This document shows positions 51,283 to 60,082 of a stretch of DNA of 64,000 nt, piece after piece (the stretch's first letter is position 1; each line of letters starts with the position of its first letter). The notes under the pieces are model-generated. The model had not been told where the DNA came from. It made no database searches and worked only from the letters and a program-made list of their open reading frames with translations. Both the position numbers and the translations under genes were made by a program. The stretch is from Palsa-504 sp963818225 (GTDB lineage: Bacteria; Actinomycetota; Actinomycetes; Streptosporangiales; Streptosporangiaceae), in the NCBI GenBank assembly GCA_963818225.1, contig CAWFRO010000005.1, positions 248,001 through 312,000 of the forward strand. Reading direction: 5' to 3'.

Positions 51283-53931
51283 GTGGCTCGGGCAGCTCTC
51301 CGGCTGATTGACCGGGATGATCTTTCCGCTGCCCTGGATCGCGCGGCGGCGCGGAAGGTGACGATCATCTCGGCTCCGGCCGGCAGCGGGAAGACGTCTC
51401 TGCTACGCGCCTGGGTCGGCCGTCCGGGCCAGTCGCACCGGCTCGCCCTCGTGCAGGTGCAGCGCGACCAGCAGGACGCCCAGCAGTTCTGGCTGGCCCT
51501 GCTCGACGCGGTCCGTCATGCCACCGGTGCAGACAGCGGCGCGGCACCGTCGCCAGGGACGCCTGACTTCAATGCGCCGGCGATGGCCGGCCGGGTGCTA
51601 TCGGAGCTCGCCGATGCTCGCAGCGACGTCACGCTGGTCATTGATGATCTCCACGAGCTGACCTCGCCGGAGGCGCTCGCTCAGCTCACCCGGCTGCTGA
51701 TGAACCTTCCCCCGCACGTGCGCGCGATCCTGACCACGCGTCACGATCTGCGGCTGCGCCTGCATCAGCTGCGCCTGGCCGGCGAACTCGCCGAGATCCG
51801 CGCCGCGGATCTGCGCTTTTCCGAGCGCGAAACCCGCGAGCTGCTTGACGCCTCGGGCATCATGCTGTCGGAGGCTGGGGTCGCGCTGCTGCACCAGCGG
51901 ACGGAAGGGTGGGCCGCAGGCCTGCGGCTCGCGGCGATCTCCCTGGCCGGTCACCCCGACCCAGAGCGGTTCGTCACCGAGTTCTCCGGCAGCGAGCGCA
52001 CGGTCGCCGAGTACCTGCTCGCCGAGATGCTCGAACGCCAGCCGCCCGACGTCCAGGATCTGCTCCTTCGCACCTGCCTGTTCGACCGGGTCAACGGCGA
52101 GCTGGCCGACCTGCTGACCGGCCGGCCGGGCTCGGAGGGGATCCTGCTGGACCTCGAGGACGCCAACGCGTTCGTCGTGTCGCTGGATCCCGGGCGGACC
52201 TGGTTCCGCTACCACCACCTGTTTTCGGATCTGCTGCGGCTGGAGCTGCGCCGGACGCTGCCCGAAGAAGTAGCCGCGCTGCACCAGCGGGCCGCCGGAT
52301 GGTTCAGCGCGCAGGGCCAGATCGTCGAGGCGATCGGGCACACCCTGGCGGCGGGCGACTGGCCTGGCGCGGCCCGGCTGCTCGCCGACCATTCGTTCAG
52401 CCTGACACTCGACGGGCAGGCGCAGACCATGCAGACGCTGCTGCAGGCCTTCCCGCCGGGCCAGGACCACCCCGAGCTGGCCCTGGTGCGCGCAACCGTT
52501 GACCTTGCCCAGGGACGCCTGGACCAGACTGCCGCCTACCTGGCGGTCGCCGAGACCTACGCCGAGACGGCGCCGCCGGAGCGCCAGCGCCGCCTCCGGG
52601 TGGCGGTCGCGTCGCTGCAGCTGTCGCTGGCCAGGCGGCGCGGTGACCTGGCCGGCGTCATCGAACAGGTCAAATTCCTGGCCTCCCCGGTCACCGGGCA
52701 CTCCGACCAGGACATCGCACTCGGCAACGACCTGCGCGCGGTGGCGCTGATGAACCTGGGGATCGCCGAGGCATGGGCGCTCGGGGGGCTGCCGGACGCT
52801 GAACGCCACCTCCGGGAGGGCGCCGTGCTGGCCCGTCAGATCGGCCGGCCCTACCTGGAAGTCGCCTGCCTGGCGCGGCTCGGGTTCGCATCGCTGGTCC
52901 GCCACCCGTTCGCCACGATCCAGCGGCGATGCCGGGAGGCGATCGCCCTCGCCGAACGGTACGGCTGGGGCATGGAACCGGTGGTCGCGCCCGCGCTGAT
53001 AATGCTCGCCGGCACGATGGTCTGGACGGGTGAGTTTGACGAGGCGGAACGGTGCCTACGGCGCTCCGCGCCGGCGCTTCAAGCAGATGCCGGGCCGGAC
53101 CTCAGGCTGCATGTGCACATGGCAAGCGGCTTGCTGAAGGCCGGCCGCGGCCGCCACCACGAGGCACTCCAGGAGTTCAGCGAGGCCGAACACCTGCGAA
53201 TGCAGATGGAGGGATCGCATGCGTGGGCGAGCCAGATGACCGGCTGGCTGCTGGCCACCCAGGCCCGCGCCGGGATGACTGACCGGGCCCGCGCCTTGCT
53301 CGCGGCGCTCGATGACGAGCGGGCCAGCTCCGGCGAAGTCGGTAATGCCCGCGCGGTGATCTGCCTCGCGGAAGGCGATCCGGCCGGGGCGGTAGCCGCG
53401 GTGGCTGATGTTCTGGATGGCACGGCGCCGGTCGTCGGGTACGTCACCCTCGTGGAGGCGCACCTGCTGGCCGGGCTCGCTCACCATGAGCTCGGTGACC
53501 AGCGCGCGGCCAGCCAGGCGGCGGAACGGGCGCTGGCCCTGGCGGAATCGGACCAGCTTGTACTGCCGTTCGCGATGACCGGCTCGGCCGGGCTGCTGGA
53601 GGCGCTGCCGCGGCACCAGACAGCGCACGCCGCGCTGCTCGCCGACATCCTCGACGTCCTGCGCGGCTCATCTCCGGCGGCCAAAGAGCAGTCCTCCTCC
53701 TTCTCCTCCTCGCCGCCGGCGGAGGAGCTGAGCCCGGGTGAGCTCAGGGTGCTGCGGTATCTGCCGACCAACTTGTCCCGGCCCGAGATCGCCGGCGAGC
53801 TGTCCGTCTCGCCGAATACCGTCAACGCGCATATCCGCCGCATCTACGCCAAGCTCCAGGTCCGTGACCGGTCCTCGGCCGTGCAGCGGGCACGGGAGCT
53901 GCGGCTGCTGACGGTCGGCCGCACGCGCTAG
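51283..53931 (+). CDS. MalT-like LuxR regulator with ATPase, paralogue 2
   Basis: About 882 aa. Walker A SAPAGSGKTSLL, Walker B VTLVIDDLHEL, and HTH LSPGELRVLRYLPTNLSRPEIAGELSVSPNTVNAHIRRIYAKLQVRDRSSAVQRARELRLLTV. Most blocks match paralogue 1 without gaps (for example AEIRAADLRFSERETRELLDASGI). A Ser-rich KEQSSSFSSSPP insert lies before the HTH. GTG 51283 is taken as start; TTG 51277 is as good. The upstream extension of the frame is not part of the family. Confidence 0.93.
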   Translation: MARAALRLIDRDDLSAALDRAAARKVTIISAPAGSGKTSLLRAWVGRPGQSHRLALVQVQRDQQDAQQFWLALLDAVRHATGADSGAAPSPGTPDFNAPAMAGRVLSELADARSDVTLVIDDLHELTSPEALAQLTRLLMNLPPHVRAILTTRHDLRLRLHQLRLAGELAEIRAADLRFSERETRELLDASGIMLSEAGVALLHQRTEGWAAGLRLAAISLAGHPDPERFVTEFSGSERTVAEYLLAEMLERQPPDVQDLLLRTCLFDRVNGELADLLTGRPGSEGILLDLEDANAFVVSLDPGRTWFRYHHLFSDLLRLELRRTLPEEVAALHQRAAGWFSAQGQIVEAIGHTLAAGDWPGAARLLADHSFSLTLDGQAQTMQTLLQAFPPGQDHPELALVRATVDLAQGRLDQTAAYLAVAETYAETAPPERQRRLRVAVASLQLSLARRRGDLAGVIEQVKFLASPVTGHSDQDIALGNDLRAVALMNLGIAEAWALGGLPDAERHLREGAVLARQIGRPYLEVACLARLGFASLVRHPFATIQRRCREAIALAERYGWGMEPVVAPALIMLAGTMVWTGEFDEAERCLRRSAPALQADAGPDLRLHVHMASGLLKAGRGRHHEALQEFSEAEHLRMQMEGSHAWASQMTGWLLATQARAGMTDRARALLAALDDERASSGEVGNARAVICLAEGDPAGAVAAVADVLDGTAPVVGYVTLVEAHLLAGLAHHELGDQRAASQAAERALALAESDQLVLPFAMTGSAGLLEALPRHQTAHAALLADILDVLRGSSPAAKEQSSSFSSSPPAEELSPGELRVLRYLPTNLSRPEIAGELSVSPNTVNAHIRRIYAKLQVRDRSSAVQRARELRLLTVGRTR

Positions 53932-53939
53932 CCCGGCGG

Positions 53940-53968
53940 TAACCGGATCCTGGTGATGCGGGGTCACC
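53940..53968. promoter_or_regulatory. composite motif copy F after paralogue 2
   Basis: TAACC-N7-GGTGA-N7-TCACC, eight bases after the regulator stop and 23 before the next start. Sequences around it match those around copy B. Confidence 0.55.
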
Positions 53969-53991
53969 TGCCCGCCCTCGATCATGGCCGC

Positions 53992-54240
53992 ATGGACCTA
54001 GAACCCGCCCGGTACATGATCCGGATTAACGGGCACCTCGGCGACACGGTGCTGTACGCGTTCCCGGCCATGGCACCGCGGCGGCACGGCGCGCACACCG
54101 TGCTCACCGGGCTGCTGGACCGGTCCGCGCTGTTCGGCGTGCTGGCCGAGATCGAGACGCTCGGCCTGGACCTGCTTGAGCTCCGAAAGCTCACCCCAGA
54201 CCGCGAATCGCCAGGATCAGGTCAGCATCGCTCACCGTGA
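53992..54240 (+). CDS. small BON-like hypothetical protein
   Basis: 82 aa. YMIRINGHLGDTVLYAFPAM...HTVLTGLLDRSALFGVLAEIETLGLDLLELRKL has the pattern of a common actinobacterial small alpha/beta protein often placed next to LuxR ATPase regulators. The last 15 residues (DRESPGSGQHRSP) come from a repeat element (copy I) and look added. Function unknown. Confidence 0.6.
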   Translation: MDLEPARYMIRINGHLGDTVLYAFPAMAPRRHGAHTVLTGLLDRSALFGVLAEIETLGLDLLELRKLTPDRESPGSGQHRSP

Positions 54241-54255
54241 CGGCCACTACGTCGG
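54204..54255 (+). repeat. intergenic element, copy I
   Basis: TCGCC-N7-GGTCA-N7-TCACC at 54208-54236, then GTGACGGCCACTACGTCGGGC, similar to copy A. It overlaps the end of the small gene. Confidence 0.5.
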
Positions 54256-54290
54256 GCGCGTCCCTTCCGCTCCGAGAAGGCGACGCTCCC

Positions 54291-54391
54291 ATGACCAGTG
54301 CCCCCGTCCGCGACCCGCTGGCCGGCCATCTCCTGACGCCACAAACGCGACGCTGCTGTTCATGGGCGATCAGCCCACACAGGAGCCTTAA
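54291..54391 (+). pseudogene. isochorismatase-family remnant
   Basis: ATG 54291 reads MTSAPVRDPLAGHLLTPQ and then, after a one-base loss, NATLLFMGDQPTQ, the typical start of an isochorismatase-like hydrolase. Nothing else of that gene is left. Confidence 0.5.
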
Positions 54392-54392
54392 C

Positions 54393-54530
54393 ATGAACGA
54401 CGGCTGCACGCATTTAGCTATCCGGTCGTACGAACCGGGCGAGGACTGGTATTGGTGCTATCTCGACCAGCTCATGTTCGGACTCCAGGGTGCCCTTCAG
54501 CACCGTCGCACCCGTGAGGGATTGGATTGA
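54393..54530 (+). CDS. truncated UBP-type zinc-finger protein
   Basis: 45 aa from ATG 54393 behind GGAG. CTHLAIRSYEPGEDWYWCYLDQLMFGL resembles the C-terminal part of UBP zinc-finger proteins that occur beside thioredoxin-reductase-like flavoproteins. The Cys/His set is incomplete. Nine bases separate it from the next gene. Confidence 0.5.
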   Translation: MNDGCTHLAIRSYEPGEDWYWCYLDQLMFGLQGALQHRRTREGLD

Positions 54531-54539
54531 GCCGTACTG

Positions 54540-55808
54540 ATGTCGATGTTCGACTACGATGCCCGGCCGGTCACGCCGGGCGTCGTCCTGGTGGGCACGC
54601 CGTCCTCCCACGGCGGGTACGCGATCCGTGACTTCCTCAGCCGCAACGGTTACCCGTTCGAGTGGGTCGACGCAGGCCAGCCCGATGCAGTGCGGGCGGT
54701 CCTGGGGGTCGCCGAAGTGGAGACATTGGCACTGCCGCTGTGCATCCTGCCGGACGGATCGCGGCTGGCAGCTGCGACGGTGGAACAGGTCGCCGCCGGC
54801 CTCGGCATGGTCGCGGCCCCATCGCGGCCGGAATACGACCTGACGATCGTCGGAGCGGGACCGGCCGGCCTGGCCGCCGCCGTCAACGCGGCATCGGAGG
54901 GCCTGCGCACCGTCGTGATCGAGGCGGTGGCGCCGGGCGGCCAGGCCGGAACCACGTCGATGATCGAGAACCTGCTGGGTTTTCCTAACGGCATCAGCGG
55001 TAGCGAGCTGGCGACGCGCGCAGTACGGCAGGCGCGCCGGTTCGGCACCGAGGTGCTGCTGGCCAGGCCGCTGATCGACGTGTCGGCCGATGGGCCGAGC
55101 TATGTCGCCAAGCTGTCCGACGGCACGCTGGTGCGCGGGCGGGCGGTGCTGTTCGCCAGCGGCGTCGAGTGGCGCCGCCTGGACGTCCCCGGGGTCGATG
55201 ACCTGCTCGGCGCGGGGGTGTACTACGGGGCCGGGCCGAGCGAAGCGCTGGGGTGTGCAGGCTCCCGGGTCGTCGTGGTGGGCGGCGGCAACTCGGCGGG
55301 CCAGGCGGTCGTCCGGTTCTCCCGGTACGCCCAACAGGTCACGTTGCTGGTCCGCGGCCGCGACCTCGGCGCGTCGATGTCGCAGTACCTCATCGACCAG
55401 GTGACGGCTATCCCGAATGTTGATGTGCGGGTGGGCACGCAAGTGGTGGGCCTGGAGGCCGATGACCGCCTTCGGGCGGTCATCGTGCGCGCCGCGGACA
55501 GCACCGAACCGGTGCGGTCGCCAGCGGATGCCTTGTTCATCTGCATCGGCGGCACCCCCCGCACTGACGGCGCCGCGGGGATCGGGCTGGCCACCGACCC
55601 TGCCGGGTACTTGGTGACCGGCAATGATCCAGGCAGTAGCTGGCCGCTGCGCAGGGAACCGCTGCCGCTGGAGACCAATCTGCCCGGAGTCTTCGCCGCA
55701 GGGGACGTGCGCCGCGGGTCGGTCAAACGCTGCTCAGCGGCGATTGGCGAGGGATCGATGGCCGTGGCGCTCGTCCACCGGCGGCTGGCGGAGGTGGGCG
55801 GTGACTGA
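54540..55808 (+). CDS. thioredoxin-reductase-like FAD oxidoreductase
   Basis: 422 aa. Residues 15-85 form a glutaredoxin-like N-terminal domain; FAD motif GAGPAG at 105-110, AVAPGGQAGTTSMIENLLGFP, ATP-type pyridine-nucleotide loop VVVVGGGNSAGQA near 245, and C-terminal GVFAAGDVRRGSVKRCSAAIGEG. The CxxC active site of true thioredoxin reductases is replaced (SEALGCAG), so electrons must go elsewhere. Its end overlaps the next gene by eight bases. Confidence 0.88.
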   Translation: MSMFDYDARPVTPGVVLVGTPSSHGGYAIRDFLSRNGYPFEWVDAGQPDAVRAVLGVAEVETLALPLCILPDGSRLAAATVEQVAAGLGMVAAPSRPEYDLTIVGAGPAGLAAAVNAASEGLRTVVIEAVAPGGQAGTTSMIENLLGFPNGISGSELATRAVRQARRFGTEVLLARPLIDVSADGPSYVAKLSDGTLVRGRAVLFASGVEWRRLDVPGVDDLLGAGVYYGAGPSEALGCAGSRVVVVGGGNSAGQAVVRFSRYAQQVTLLVRGRDLGASMSQYLIDQVTAIPNVDVRVGTQVVGLEADDRLRAVIVRAADSTEPVRSPADALFICIGGTPRTDGAAGIGLATDPAGYLVTGNDPGSSWPLRREPLPLETNLPGVFAAGDVRRGSVKRCSAAIGEGSMAVALVHRRLAEVGGD

Positions 55809-56454
55809 GCCACCTGCGGGGGCGAGTCCGGACGCTGCGGTGTCCTCGGAGTTCGCCGAACTCGCCTCCGACGAGCAGATCGCCAAGGCCGCAGCGGCAC
55901 TCGAACGCAACGGCATCCGGTCGCTGCTCGCCGCCAAGGGTGCCGACGTGAGGGGCCTGGTCGGCTCCCTTCTCGGGGACGGCGCCGAGGTATACAACAA
56001 CACCTCGCAGACCCTCGAAGCCACTGGCGTCGCCGACGACATCGAACGGTCCGGCCGCTACCAGCCGCTCCGGCTGCGGCTGTATCGGATGGACCGGGAA
56101 ATGCAGCGCCGTGAGATGCGGACCCTGGCCGCGTCACCCGACTATGTTGTCGGCAGCGTGCACGCGCTGACCGAGGATGGATCGCTGCTTGTTGCCTCCG
56201 CCAGCGGCAGCCAGCTGGGCCCGCTTGTGTCGGGGGCGGGGCAGGTGATCCTCGTCATCGGGGCCCAGAAGATCGTCAGCGACGTCGCAACCGGGCTGCG
56301 GCGTATCTACGAATACTGCTACCCGCTCGAGGATGCCCGGGCTCGGCGGGCCTACGGAGTGCCCAGCGGGGTGAACAACATCCTCATCATCAACAAGGTG
56401 ATGATTCCCGGCCGGGTCACCGCGATCCTGGTCAAGGAGCGCCTCGGCTTCTGA
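55801..56454 (+). CDS. LUD (LutC/YkgG) domain protein 1
   Basis: 217 aa from GTG 55801. VYNNTSQTLEATGVADDIE, PDYVVGSVHALTEDGSLLVASASGSQLGPLVSGAGQVILVIGAQKIV and YPLEDARARRAYGV are the LUD motifs. LutC is part of a lactate-oxidising iron-sulfur complex in other bacteria; no lutA or lutB is here. GTGACTGA overlaps the flavoprotein end, so translation is coupled. Confidence 0.88.
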   Translation: MTEPPAGASPDAAVSSEFAELASDEQIAKAAAALERNGIRSLLAAKGADVRGLVGSLLGDGAEVYNNTSQTLEATGVADDIERSGRYQPLRLRLYRMDREMQRREMRTLAASPDYVVGSVHALTEDGSLLVASASGSQLGPLVSGAGQVILVIGAQKIVSDVATGLRRIYEYCYPLEDARARRAYGVPSGVNNILIINKVMIPGRVTAILVKERLGF

Positions 56455-56460
56455 TCACCG

Positions 56461-57096
56461 TCAGCCGGTCGCCAGGCCGTCTTCGCATCCGGCGGCGGTG
56501 TCCGCCAGCTCGGTCAGCTGATACTGGCGGCATTCGGGCTGGGCGGCTCGTGGGGCCAGCGCGGCCAGCAGGGTAGGCGGGTCGTAGCCGCCGCGGTGGA
56601 CGACGCCGTCGATGAACAGGGTCGGCGTCCCGATCACCTGGCCCGAGGCCAGCCCGCTGTCGACATCGCGGCGGATCCGGTTCGCGACCGCGATGCTCGC
56701 CCGGTCCCGGTCGAACGCCGCCACGTCTAGGCCGAGCCGGGCGGCGTACCGGGGCAGGTCGCCGTCCTCGAGTGCCTTCTGACGGTGGAACAGCAGCTCG
56801 TGCATGTCCCAGAACCGGCCCCGCAGCGCGGCGGCCTCAGCCGCGGCCGCCGCGGCCAGGGCGTGCGGGTGGATGCTGGTGAGCGGGAAATGCCGGAAGG
56901 CGAACCGCATGTTCCCGCCAAGCTGCTGCTGTTCGACTTGCTCGATCGCGTGGAACGCCTGTCGTGAGTAGGGGCACTCGTAATCGCCGTATTCGATGAT
57001 CAGGTGATCGGCGGGCGCCCCGCGAACATGATCGGCTTTCTCGTCCAGCGGCGCCAGGGTCAGCTCGCGGTCGTCCGGCGTTGCGTTGAGAGTCAC
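56461..57096 (-). CDS. DsbA-like thioredoxin-fold protein
   Basis: 211 aa. IIEYGDYECPYSRQAFHAIEQV carries the active site as CPYS, with one Cys of the usual CPYC replaced by Ser; FRHFPLTSIHPHALAAAAAAEAA, FWDMHELLF and IGTPTLFIDG complete the DsbA/NhaA-tail fold. No signal peptide. Start GTG 57096 (VTLNATPDD). Convergent with LUD protein 1 and downstream of LUD protein 2. Confidence 0.88.
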   Translation of the reverse strand: MTLNATPDDRELTLAPLDEKADHVRGAPADHLIIEYGDYECPYSRQAFHAIEQVEQQQLGGNMRFAFRHFPLTSIHPHALAAAAAAEAAALRGRFWDMHELLFHRQKALEDGDLPRYAARLGLDVAAFDRDRASIAVANRIRRDVDSGLASGQVIGTPTLFIDGVVHRGGYDPPTLLAALAPRAAQPECRQYQLTELADTAAGCEDGLATG

Positions 57097-57142
57097 GGGC
57101 CATCTCCTGGTGACTGAGGGCAGATCCGGCTGGCCCGGGAGT

Positions 57143-57772
57143 TTAGAAGCCGGTGGCCTGGCGGATGAGGATGAGGTGTATGCGGCCGGGCAGTTCCTGG
57201 TGGATCTCCAGGATCTTGCCGACCTGGCTGTGCTGTCCGTAGGCGGCCTGCGCGCGGGCGTCTTCCAGCGGCAGGCTGTGCTGGTAGATCCGCTCATGCG
57301 CCGCGGCCAGGGTGGGCACGAGCTTCTGCGCGCCGACCACGAAGATCACATTGGCCGCACCCCAGGCGTATGAGGCAAGCTGGCTGCCAGACGCCGAGGC
57401 GATCACCAAGGTGCCGTCCCGGGTGATCGCGTGCACGCTGCCCAGCGCATAGTCGGGCTGCCCGCCGATGGCCTTCATCTGCTGTGCCTGGGTCGCGAAG
57501 TCCAGCGCGAACATCTTGTTCCGCGCCGACTCCCACCGTGCGCCGCCGTCGTTGATCGCGTCCGCGATCCCGGTCTCGGCCAGCGTCACCGAGGTGTTGG
57601 TCATCACCGACGAGCCCTCCGGTATGCGGGCCAGCACAGCCTGGCGAGCGGCATCGAGATCACCGACGACCTCCACACCGAACCCGTGCTCCTCCAGCGC
57701 GACCACGGTCGCGTTGAGCGACGCCTCATCCGGCAACGTGGTGAAGCGGTCAGGGGTGGCAATCGTGCTCAC
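57143..57772 (-). CDS. LUD (LutC/YkgG) domain protein 2
   Basis: 209 aa. VMTNTSVTLAETGIADAIND, YALGSVHAITRDGTLVIASASGSQLASYAWGAANVIFVVGAQKLV and SLPLEDARAQAAYG match LUD protein 1 in order and spacing. GTG 57772 has GGAGG seven bases upstream. A reversed copy of the intergenic element (57830-57906) precedes it, pointing into the gene. Confidence 0.88.
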   Translation of the reverse strand: MSTIATPDRFTTLPDEASLNATVVALEEHGFGVEVVGDLDAARQAVLARIPEGSSVMTNTSVTLAETGIADAINDGGARWESARNKMFALDFATQAQQMKAIGGQPDYALGSVHAITRDGTLVIASASGSQLASYAWGAANVIFVVGAQKLVPTLAAAHERIYQHSLPLEDARAQAAYGQHSQVGKILEIHQELPGRIHLILIRQATGF

Positions 57773-57829
57773 TGCTGGTCCTCCTTGAGGCAGATCGCGC
57801 CCGGGAACCCGGAGTCCCCGGAAGCTGAC

Positions 57830-57906
57830 TGGGCTGGATAATCGAATGCGCCCGAAGCTACCGGCCACCAAGGTGAGCGGCTGCTACCCGATTCCGGTGA
57901 TATTGC
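57830..57906 (-). repeat. intergenic element, copy G, upstream of LUD protein 2
   Basis: On the minus strand TCACC-N7-GGTAG-N7-TCACC (57900-57872) followed by TGGCCGGTAGCTTCG and CGATTATCCAG as in copy A. Lies 99 bases before the LUD start. Confidence 0.7.
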
Positions 57907-58060
57907 GAGGCAGCAGCCGCCTCGTCTACGCGTTCCTGCGCAACGTCAGCCATTGCGCGCACCAGGGCCAGCTGGGTGATCCACTCCGGCTCATAATCGT
58001 GGGAAGGCCCTTAGTCCCTTCGGTGCCAGGCCAGCGTCTCCACTGTCAACGACGCGCGGA

Positions 58061-58089
58061 TCCCCCGGATCCGGTGACGACCTCTCACC
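58061..58089 (+). promoter_or_regulatory. composite motif copy H upstream of the monooxygenase
   Basis: TCCCC-N7-GGTGA-N7-TCACC, 137 bases before the next gene start. Confidence 0.5.
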
Positions 58090-58226
58090 TGCATCGCGGC
58101 GAGCCTGGGCCTGTCGCAAAGGCTCGCACGGCCACCAGGAGACCGGCCCCGTGATCCCAGGGAGGTGCCGTCCGGCCAATGAGCGCGGCGATCCAGTCAA
58201 CAACGCAGAGTCTGGAGGCGGGAGCA

Positions 58227-58571
58227 GTGAGTGAGCTTCAGGGTATCGGTCGGTTCAAGTTTCACGAGGGCAAGCTCGAGGAGTTCAAGCGCTTGTCCGC
58301 TCAATGCATGGAGATCGTGCGGACCAAGGACACCGGAACGCTGCAATACGACATTTACTTCAACGACGATCAGTCCGAGTGCATCGTCCTCGAGCGGTAC
58401 AGGGACTCCGAAACGCTCATCGAGCACGCTGCGCACCTGGGCGACCTAACGGAGGCAGTCGTCGCGACGGGCTGGGTCTCCGGCGAACTCCTCGGTGAGC
58501 CGAGCGCGGAGCTCCGAGCGAGGATGGCCGGAGGCGAGGTCCGTCTCTTCACGCCCTACCAGTCGATGTAG
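58227..58571 (+). CDS. antibiotic-biosynthesis-monooxygenase (ABM) domain protein
   Basis: 114 aa from GTG 58227 with GGAGG eight bases upstream. FKFHEGKLEEFKRLSAQCMEIVRTKDTGTLQYDIYFNDDQSECIVLERYRDSETLIEHAAHLG is a ferredoxin-like ABM fold; members are quinol or small-molecule monooxygenases that need no cofactor. ATG 58179 is an alternative start. Confidence 0.8.
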   Translation: MSELQGIGRFKFHEGKLEEFKRLSAQCMEIVRTKDTGTLQYDIYFNDDQSECIVLERYRDSETLIEHAAHLGDLTEAVVATGWVSGELLGEPSAELRARMAGGEVRLFTPYQSM

Positions 58572-58628
58572 ACCGCGTGCCTGCCCGCCGGCCAGGCCAG
58601 CCGGCCCGGCGTGCCGGAGCCGAGGGGG

Positions 58629-59387
58629 TTACCGGCCGGGCGCCTGCGGTGCCTCCAGGCGGGCTGAATCACCAGTCCGGCCTGCGACTGCGGGCCCTGG
58701 CCCGCCCGGTGACCCCGCCTTCACCCAGCTGCTCCCGCCGATGGCCAGGCCGGAACGGCGCAGGGCGACGGCGACGATGAACGGCCAGCAGGTCTGGATC
58801 GATGACGTCAGCCGCTCGGCCAGGCCCAGAACGCTGCCGTCGCGAGTTTCGATGAACAGCCAGCCGAGCAGGGCCACGAAGACGGCGGTGACGGCGGCGG
58901 AGCCGTGGACGCTCAGGATCAGCGGCCGCGGTGCGGCGCGTCGGGCGGCGAAGGCGGGCCACACGGCGACCGCGACCGCGCCGAGCACGGTCCAGGCGAG
59001 GTGCCGCGGGGTCGCCCCGCGGGCGGGTTCGGGGGATGCGGCGATGCTGACGCCGGCCAGGCCCGCCACGATCAGCACGGCCCGGCCGGAGGCCCGGACA
59101 CCGGTCAGGCCTGCGGCGGTGACGAGGTAGCAGCCGCCGGTCAGGAAGATGCCGCCGGTCATGACCCACCGGTCGGTTCCGGCCTGGCCGGCCATCACGC
59201 TGATCGTTGTGCGCACCGGGCTGTAGGAGGCTGGCTGGAGGATGTCGGCAATGAGGTAGGTCCCGGTCAGGAGGATCGGCGCCAGACCGGCCGAAATAAT
59301 GGCCCACGGGTGGACGGCCGGGCTTGAGCGCGCCGGCCAGGCCGCCGGGATCGGCAGGCGGCGCGCTGGCCAGTGGGCGCTGCTCAT
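58629..59387 (-). CDS. DUF998 membrane protein
   Basis: 252 aa with six hydrophobic segments (WAIISAGLAPILLTGTYLIA, TGGIFLTGGCYLVTAAGLTG, AVLIVAGLAGVSIAAS, LGAVAVAVWPAFAA, AAVTAVFVALLGWLF, TCWPFIVAVAL). ADILQPASYSPVRTTISVMAGQAGTDRWVMTGG is the DUF998 signature. A short fragment of this gene lies at 40.6 kb. Confidence 0.8.
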   Translation of the reverse strand: MSSAHWPARRLPIPAAWPARSSPAVHPWAIISAGLAPILLTGTYLIADILQPASYSPVRTTISVMAGQAGTDRWVMTGGIFLTGGCYLVTAAGLTGVRASGRAVLIVAGLAGVSIAASPEPARGATPRHLAWTVLGAVAVAVWPAFAARRAAPRPLILSVHGSAAVTAVFVALLGWLFIETRDGSVLGLAERLTSSIQTCWPFIVAVALRRSGLAIGGSSWVKAGSPGGPGPAVAGRTGDSARLEAPQAPGR

Positions 59388-59451
59388 CGCGGGCGACGCG
59401 GCTCGGGCCGGCGATCCGGCTTCGGCTCATCGGGTGGTGAGGACACGTCCG

Positions 59452-59953
59452 TTACTCCTCGCGCGCTGAGCAAGCCTGGTCGGCGGGCGCCCCCAGCAGG
59501 CCGATCGCCGCGCAGACCAGGAAGGCCTGCGAGAAGCCGGTGGCCAAGGCATGGTCGGTGATCTGCTTCTGCGTCGCGGCGGTCAGCGGATGACCGGCGG
59601 CTGTGGCTGCCGAGGCGGTGTGGGACCGCAAGTTGCTGGCCACCGCGCTCCGGGCGACGGTGCCAAGAATGGCCAGCCCGATCGAGCCGCCGACCTGCTG
59701 GCCGACGTCGAGCAGGCTGGAGGCCACGATCCCGGACAATACGATGATCACGGCGACCAGCGGCAGGAAGGTGATGCCGGTCTTCAGCAGCCTGGTCCCG
59801 ATGCATAGGCTGCGCCGTCGCGATGACGATGAGCGCCAGGCCCAGCCGCCGCGTCGGGGCGCCTGAGCTTGGCCTCGCGGTGGCGTTTGACGCGGCCGCG
59901 GTACTGACCACCCGGGTCGGCGGCCCGGTGTCTGGTGGTGGTGGGCCGGGCAT
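59452..59953 (-). pseudogene. MFS transporter with large internal deletion
   Basis: From ATG 59953 (GGGAG upstream) the frame gives an MFS N-terminus (RRLGLALIVIATAQPM, start of helix 1). It then jumps, with a frame change near 59805, to ITFLPLVAVIIVLSGIVASSLLDVGQQVGGSIGLAILGTV, a late helix. Around 300 residues are missing, so the gene is dead. Confidence 0.8.
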
Positions 59954-60082
59954 GACAATCTCCCTGGATTGACGGCGTAGTGAGCTGTTGCCGTGACCAG
60001 TCAGCTACGACGGTCACCTGCCGTACGTTTGCCTGAAATCTCTTTCGGCCGAACGAGCCGTGGTTCCTGCTGCCCGTGACGT

